From the NCBI GenBank assembly GCA_023525975.1, contig CM042018.1, positions 79,367,001 to 79,431,000 on the forward strand: 64,000 bases of DNA. The letters are read 5' to 3'. Numbering within the stretch: position 1 is the first letter of the stretch; every line of letters begins with the position of its first letter. Position numbers and translations under genes: made by a program. Below are positions 60,588 to 64,000 of the stretch, piece by piece. The notes beneath the pieces are model-generated. The model searched no databases. It saw nothing but the letters and a program-made list of their open reading frames with translations, and was not told where the DNA came from. The stretch is from Smallanthus sonchifolius (taxonomy: Eukaryota > Streptophyta > Magnoliopsida > Asterales > Asteraceae).

Positions 60588-60940
60588 GTAGCATCAGGTA
60601 CACCGCGTCTGGCTGAAGACGTTAAACTTAGCGCTCTCAGGAGGCAGCCTAAGGTACGTTTGTCTGATTTTGAATTTTAGTTAAATGAACGTTGTGGGTG
60701 TGTTCCCTACAAAACCCTCACGAGACTAAACTCATCCTCTCAGACTACTGAGGGGTTTAAAAGGCTTGATGCATACGCTAAATGCATTCGTGTTACCTAC
60801 GAAAGTGAGTTAGGACTTTATTGCTTTGTTTTCGTTGTTTTTTTTATGTAATTGACCAAGTGTGGGGAAGTCTTTGAGGATTATTGGCTCGTATAAGTGC
60901 AATTAAGGGCAATGCACAAATTCTTGGGGGTAGGGCACCA
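60588..60940 (+). other. 3' UTR of element C
   Basis: Short, with a PPT-like CCAAGTGTGGGGAAG (60865-60879) and a purine-rich GGGGGTAGGGCACC directly before the LTR. No gene. Confidence 0.5.
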
Positions 60941-61617
60941 TGTGTAGAGTTGTATAAATTTTGATGTTTTTCGGTATATTTTTGTAATGTTTCTAAGTTT
61001 TTCAGGTTTTCGTGTCGATTTTAGCAAGAAAAATGATAGGAAACAACATTCTAGGTATGTATGAACATAATTTAGTGGTTTGAACGAGTTTTTGAAGAAG
61101 TTGAAAAAATAAGGTTTAGAGGGCCAAAAGTTTTACGTGGACTACATATCAAGAAGAAAATCAATTAATTCAGGTGGGCTGATTAAATGCTATTTGTGCT
61201 AGGCCATATTAAATGAAGAATAAAATATCAGAGAGTTCACACACAGGGAGGATATATACGGCAATTTTGGGGTGGCTTAGGTCACGCATCACGAGGCTCT
61301 CGTGGTCCTTGGACGGCTGGAACTGTTGGTGCACACGAACCGAAGACAAGAAAGAGGTGTTGTTAGTTTTGTTATTAATTCCAGATTATATATTTTACTT
61401 GGTTAACTTTTAAATGAATAATCATTTAGTGATAGCATTTCATCTATTTAGTTTCTGATAATAACTTGATGGAAATCAGTATTTACTATTTTCTGTCTTT
61501 AAATATTTGTGATAAAGTGACATTTTTCATAAACTTCTGCTGGATACGATACTCTGCTTACCCTTACTAGTTAAGGTGTTTAAAAATTGTTTTTAATTGA
61601 CCAAACGACATCGATCA
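60941..61617 (+). repeat. 3' LTR of element C, internally deleted
   Basis: The 3' 150 bp align with 57370-57520. The start is approximate (TGTGTAGAG at 60941 or TGATGT at 60962). The palindrome quartet is missing. Frame 61213-61413 is not supported. Confidence 0.7.
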
Positions 61618-61865
61618 ATGCACAGTTTTAAGTGTGGGGTGAAAATTTTATGTAGGTCCTGACGATAGGGTCCCTGTGCTATGATGATTCTAGGCAAAAT
61701 CTAATTAACAAATCAACTATAGATCAGGTGTTATTGATAAAATCAATAGAAAAGCTAGAAAAAAAGCATGAAAAATAAGAACATAAACTCTCATATCTCA
61801 TTATGATTCCACAAGGATGAATATAATAAGCCCCTAGAATGATTACAACAATCTACCACCGCCAT

Positions 61866-61893
61866 CCACCACGGGTGAGCTCCCCCGTGGTGG
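61866..61893. repeat. perfect 10-bp-stem hairpin
   Basis: CCACCACGGG, 8-base loop, CCCGTGGTGG. Lies in the transcribed part of the Copia LTR. Confidence 0.85.
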
Positions 61894-61994
61894 TGGAACA
61901 AACACAAACCAAAAACGCTCTCTAGCTAGCTAAACTAATGAAATAACAGAGAAAAATGGTGGAGAAGAAGGTCACTAAGCTATGAAAATGGTCA

Positions 61995-62004
61995 AATATA
62001 TATA
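61995..62004 (-). promoter_or_regulatory. TATA-like element of Copia LTR
   Basis: The minus strand reads CCTATATATATTTG. The palindrome cluster begins a few bases upstream. Confidence 0.55.
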
Positions 62005-62012
62005 GGACACCT

Positions 62013-62180
62013 GAGAGAGTCGGTGTGCAGATATCCGATTCTCGTTGAGAGTCGGCCGCAACCGACCTAGCGACTCTCTGAGAGTCGGCTGAAGCAAGCA
62101 TAGCGACTTTCAGAGAGTCGGCTGAAGATGACCTAGCGACTCTCAGAGAGTCAGCTGAAACCAGCCAAGCGACTCTCAGA
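62013..62180. repeat. CGACTCTCNGAGAGTCG palindrome cluster
   Basis: Palindromes at 62071-62087, 62104-62120 and 62137-62153 plus half copies at each end, period 33 bp, joined by GGCTGAAG/TAG linkers. The frame 61922-62191 merely translates this repeat. Confidence 0.88.
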
Positions 62181-62252
62181 CCCATTTTCATACACGAACC
62201 TAAACTTCTTGTGATCGCTATAATTGATTAACATCATTCTCAAACTAGTCCA

Positions 62253-62265
62253 AACAATCTCCCCG
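62253..62265 (-). other. polypurine tract of Copia LTR element
   Basis: The minus strand reads CGGGGAGATTGTT. Confidence 0.7.
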
Positions 62266-63170
62266 TGAGAATGACGTTATCAATGATATCCAAACACCGT
62301 CAAACGTCTTCTCAGCAGTTGATAATCCGTTGCCTCTTCCTTTCTCTCTTCATTCTCTTCCCCTCTCCCTCGAAAAAAACTCTGTGATTTTGAGGGGGTC
62401 CATATCTAACATTGTCTCAAATCTTCATGAGTCCACTGATAACCCAAAGTCTTTTATTGTCGATCTCCCTCAGAAATGTAGCTCCCCTATATATTTTAGT
62501 CAAAGCTCCGTATCTCTTCATTAATGATACCAATGTAATAGGTTAATATAAAGGTTCAATCAACCAACAATTAACTCCAAGTAACCGGCTTCATCACAAA
62601 CATCTTTGACTCAGTCTGACCGGGCTCAGTATGTGTACTCCCCAGGAAATTCCGACCTTTATTTTGACTATTCCGGCAAATTGTAATTTCATTATTTTAT
62701 GATTCGCATTTATGAAAGTATCATATTTATTCATTATAATTCATAAGTGTGCATACGTACTTATATTATTGTTATGAAATAAATATATATACCTTGTTAT
62801 AATAACCAAATCTAAACTTACAAGTTTTGATTATGAACTGATATCATTTATGTGTTTACTTATAAATATATATGTAACTATATGTATATACACATGATAA
62901 ATAAACCATTTAAACAATTTATTATGAAAATATAACATTGTTAATTAACATTGCTAGTGTTTTAAATTACTAAAGGTAAATAAAACAAATAAGTATATAA
63001 TTAAATTTATTAAACAATTTAAATATGAATTATGTTGATGAAATGGAGTCATAAACATAAAATTAATGAGCACTTAAGTTAGAATATGTTATGAAATTAA
63101 AATTATTCTTCATCTTTTGCAATCCTAGTCCTTATAACAAATTAAATTTCGTGAATAAGCCCATGATCAT
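62266..63170. other. AT-rich sequence, nothing recognised
   Basis: Frame 62330-62524 has no domain. May include decayed Copia internal sequence. Confidence 0.35.
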
Positions 63171-63803
63171 ACCCTATAAATAGAGCCCTTATTTCTCATG
63201 TATTATTCGCACCTCAACGATTCTCTAGGGTTCTATAGCTACTAAAGGTCGTTATTCTCATCTTTTGAAAGATTATAGCTTAAATCCTTTTATTCTAAGT
63301 AAGTTCTTCTTATATGTTTGCTTGTTCATACTTTTCCCTTCAAAAATCTCTCATAACTAGCTAGATCTATGATCCCTAACATGTTTAGGTTATAATCATA
63401 GACTTATCCAAGATCAAAAGCCCTATTTTAATTAAACTTGTTTAAAGCTTTTACTTAAAAGCTTGGTTTGATCTTTCTTGTTCCTTTCAATTTCAAAAAT
63501 CAGGTTTTTACTAAAACTCCATATTTTCAAATTAAATTATTTAATATTCAATTTCTATCTTTACTAAACTCATATTTCCACTTTAGCCCATATCCTTTCC
63601 AAACAAACCCTAAACTTGGTTAAGTATGCAAATAGAGTAAATTTCAAATCAGTATGTAGTTACTACCTAACAAACATTAAAGTTCTGGCAAGGAAAAGAC
63701 GGGGTTTTGATCCGACCAACTCTTTCCTAGGAACTTTTCTGTTTGAGGTACTACTCTGGAATGATAATCATTCTAGTGTAAAACAACCACTTTCAACTAA
63801 TTA
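63171..63803 (+). repeat. LTR fragment of the element D family, plus strand
   Basis: Starts at the TATA block CCCTATAAATAGAGCCC (63172-63188) and follows the element D LTR in reverse complement through AAAGTTCTGGCAAGGAAAAG and CTACTCTGGAATGATAATCA. Clearly more diverged than the two LTRs of D. The 80-codon frame at 63616 corresponds to the LTR frame at 33831-34046, so it is not a gene. Confidence 0.8.
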
Positions 63804-64000
63804 TGATTATGATTATAAACCCATTTCTTTCCAAATATTTATACAAACTTTTATATAATTTATTTTTATTATATGAGAACATTTAAAACACAATTCTATA
63901 CTTTTAATTAATAATTAATTATGGTTTAATTATTAATTAATTAGAACATTATTATTATACTTTTAATTTTGGTTAAATTACCAATTAATTAAATCATTAT
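63804..64000. other. AT-rich edge sequence
   Basis: TTAATTAA-rich, no feature. Confidence 0.4.

Larger units (their letters stand above)
56420..61622 (+). mobile_element. nested Athila-like gag-pro element C with TSD ATGCA
   Basis: 5' LTR 56425-57520, PBS 57524-57541, gag 57687-about 59580, protease 59661-60587, UTR and 3' LTR about 60941-61617. ATGCA is at 56420-56424 and 61618-61622. Excising it rejoins element B. No reverse transcriptase or integrase. The last ~142 bp of the LTRs differ at about 13 sites (about 9%), and the 3' LTR is shorter by some 430 bp, so it is old. Confidence 0.85.
53417..61650 (+). mobile_element. Athila-like gag-pro element B, interrupted by element C
   Basis: PBS (53423-53440), gag (53612-about 55110), protease (55155-55853) and 3' UTR, resuming after element C at 61623 with CAGTTTTAAGTGTGGGG, the lineage's PPT-like motif. 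No pol domain between protease and that motif. The 3' LTR is missing: a Copia LTR begins at 61651. With the 5' LTR at 51787-53416 this is the third gag-pro-only element of the window. Confidence 0.7.
61651..62252 (-). repeat. Copia-type 3' LTR, minus strand (602 bp)
   Basis: On the minus strand it begins TGGACTAGTTTG and ends AGGACCTACA. A PPT (62253-62265, ACGGGGAGATTGTT-like on the minus strand) precedes it. It contains a TATA box, a palindrome cluster and a 10-bp-stem hairpin. The internal region to the right is not recognisable beyond a few tens of bases, so the element is truncated or decayed. Confidence 0.7.

Noticed and set aside
61922..62191. 89-codon frame with repeated SADS and VAR text
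   Set aside because: It is the translation of the 33-bp palindrome repeat in a Copia LTR.
63616..63858. 80-codon frame with KVLARKRRGFDPTNSF
   Set aside because: It matches frames in both element D LTRs (28449-28655, 33831-34046), so it is LTR sequence and not a gene.
1..64000. tRNA or rRNA genes
   Set aside because: The only tRNA-like matches are primer-binding sites complementary to tRNA 3' ends, all next to LTRs; no cloverleaf or rRNA core was seen.

Overview
The window is plant nuclear DNA from a large, repeat-rich genome, almost certainly a eudicot. The evidence is nested LTR retrotransposons of plant lineages (Athila/Tat-like and chromovirus-like Ty3/Gypsy, and Ty1/Copia), primer-binding sites for plant tRNA-Asp and initiator tRNA-Met, a Helitron-like element and long (TA)n tracts. 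The frequent LTR start TGTCACACCCC makes me think of Asteraceae, but that is only an impression. I see no convincing intact host gene, no rRNA or tRNA gene and no CRISPR. Nearly every long reading frame belongs to a transposon or to a tandemly repeated gene fragment.

Layout, left to right. 1-5414: 3' part of a plus-strand Athila-like element (gag end, protease, long 3' UTR, complete 3' LTR). 5415-13641: a minus-strand element of the same kind (gag, protease, no polymerase), whose left LTR appears to be cut by the first element. 13642-15186: PBS and 5' LTR of a minus-strand element primed by initiator tRNA-Met, into which the second element inserted. 15187-20098: LTR and internal remnants of further Gypsy elements, including a reverse transcriptase fragment. 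20146-39737: a tandem array of about 1.05-kb units. Each unit joins a minus-strand fragment of a reverse-transcriptase-domain gene to a 366-375-bp spacer with 11-bp terminal inverted repeats. The array is split by a young gag-only LTR retrotransposon (27609-35231, TSD CTAAA). 39738-43372: a solo LTR (TSD ACCAG) and a 413-bp Helitron-like element. 43373-49622: a decayed minus-strand Copia element (TSD TAGTA). 49623-51786: AT-rich DNA with possible exon remnants. 51787-61650: an Athila-like gag-protease element carrying a nested gag-protease element (56425-61617, TSD ATGCA). 61651-62265: a minus-strand Copia LTR with its polypurine tract. 63171-63803: a plus-strand LTR fragment of the gag-only family.

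Three themes stand out. First, a transposon gene fragment has been amplified into a satellite-like array. Second, most LTR elements here carry gag or gag-protease but no reverse transcriptase or integrase, so any mobility would need partner elements. Third, at least five LTR families carry clusters, usually of four, of short GC-rich palindromes. In three of them the cluster lies just upstream of a visible TATA box. The palindrome sequence usually differs between families while the architecture stays the same.

Boundaries given as LTR ends rest on TG...CA ends, PBS/PPT adjacency and target-site duplications read by eye. Divergence values are hand counts. Family names come from recognisable motifs, not from a database search.
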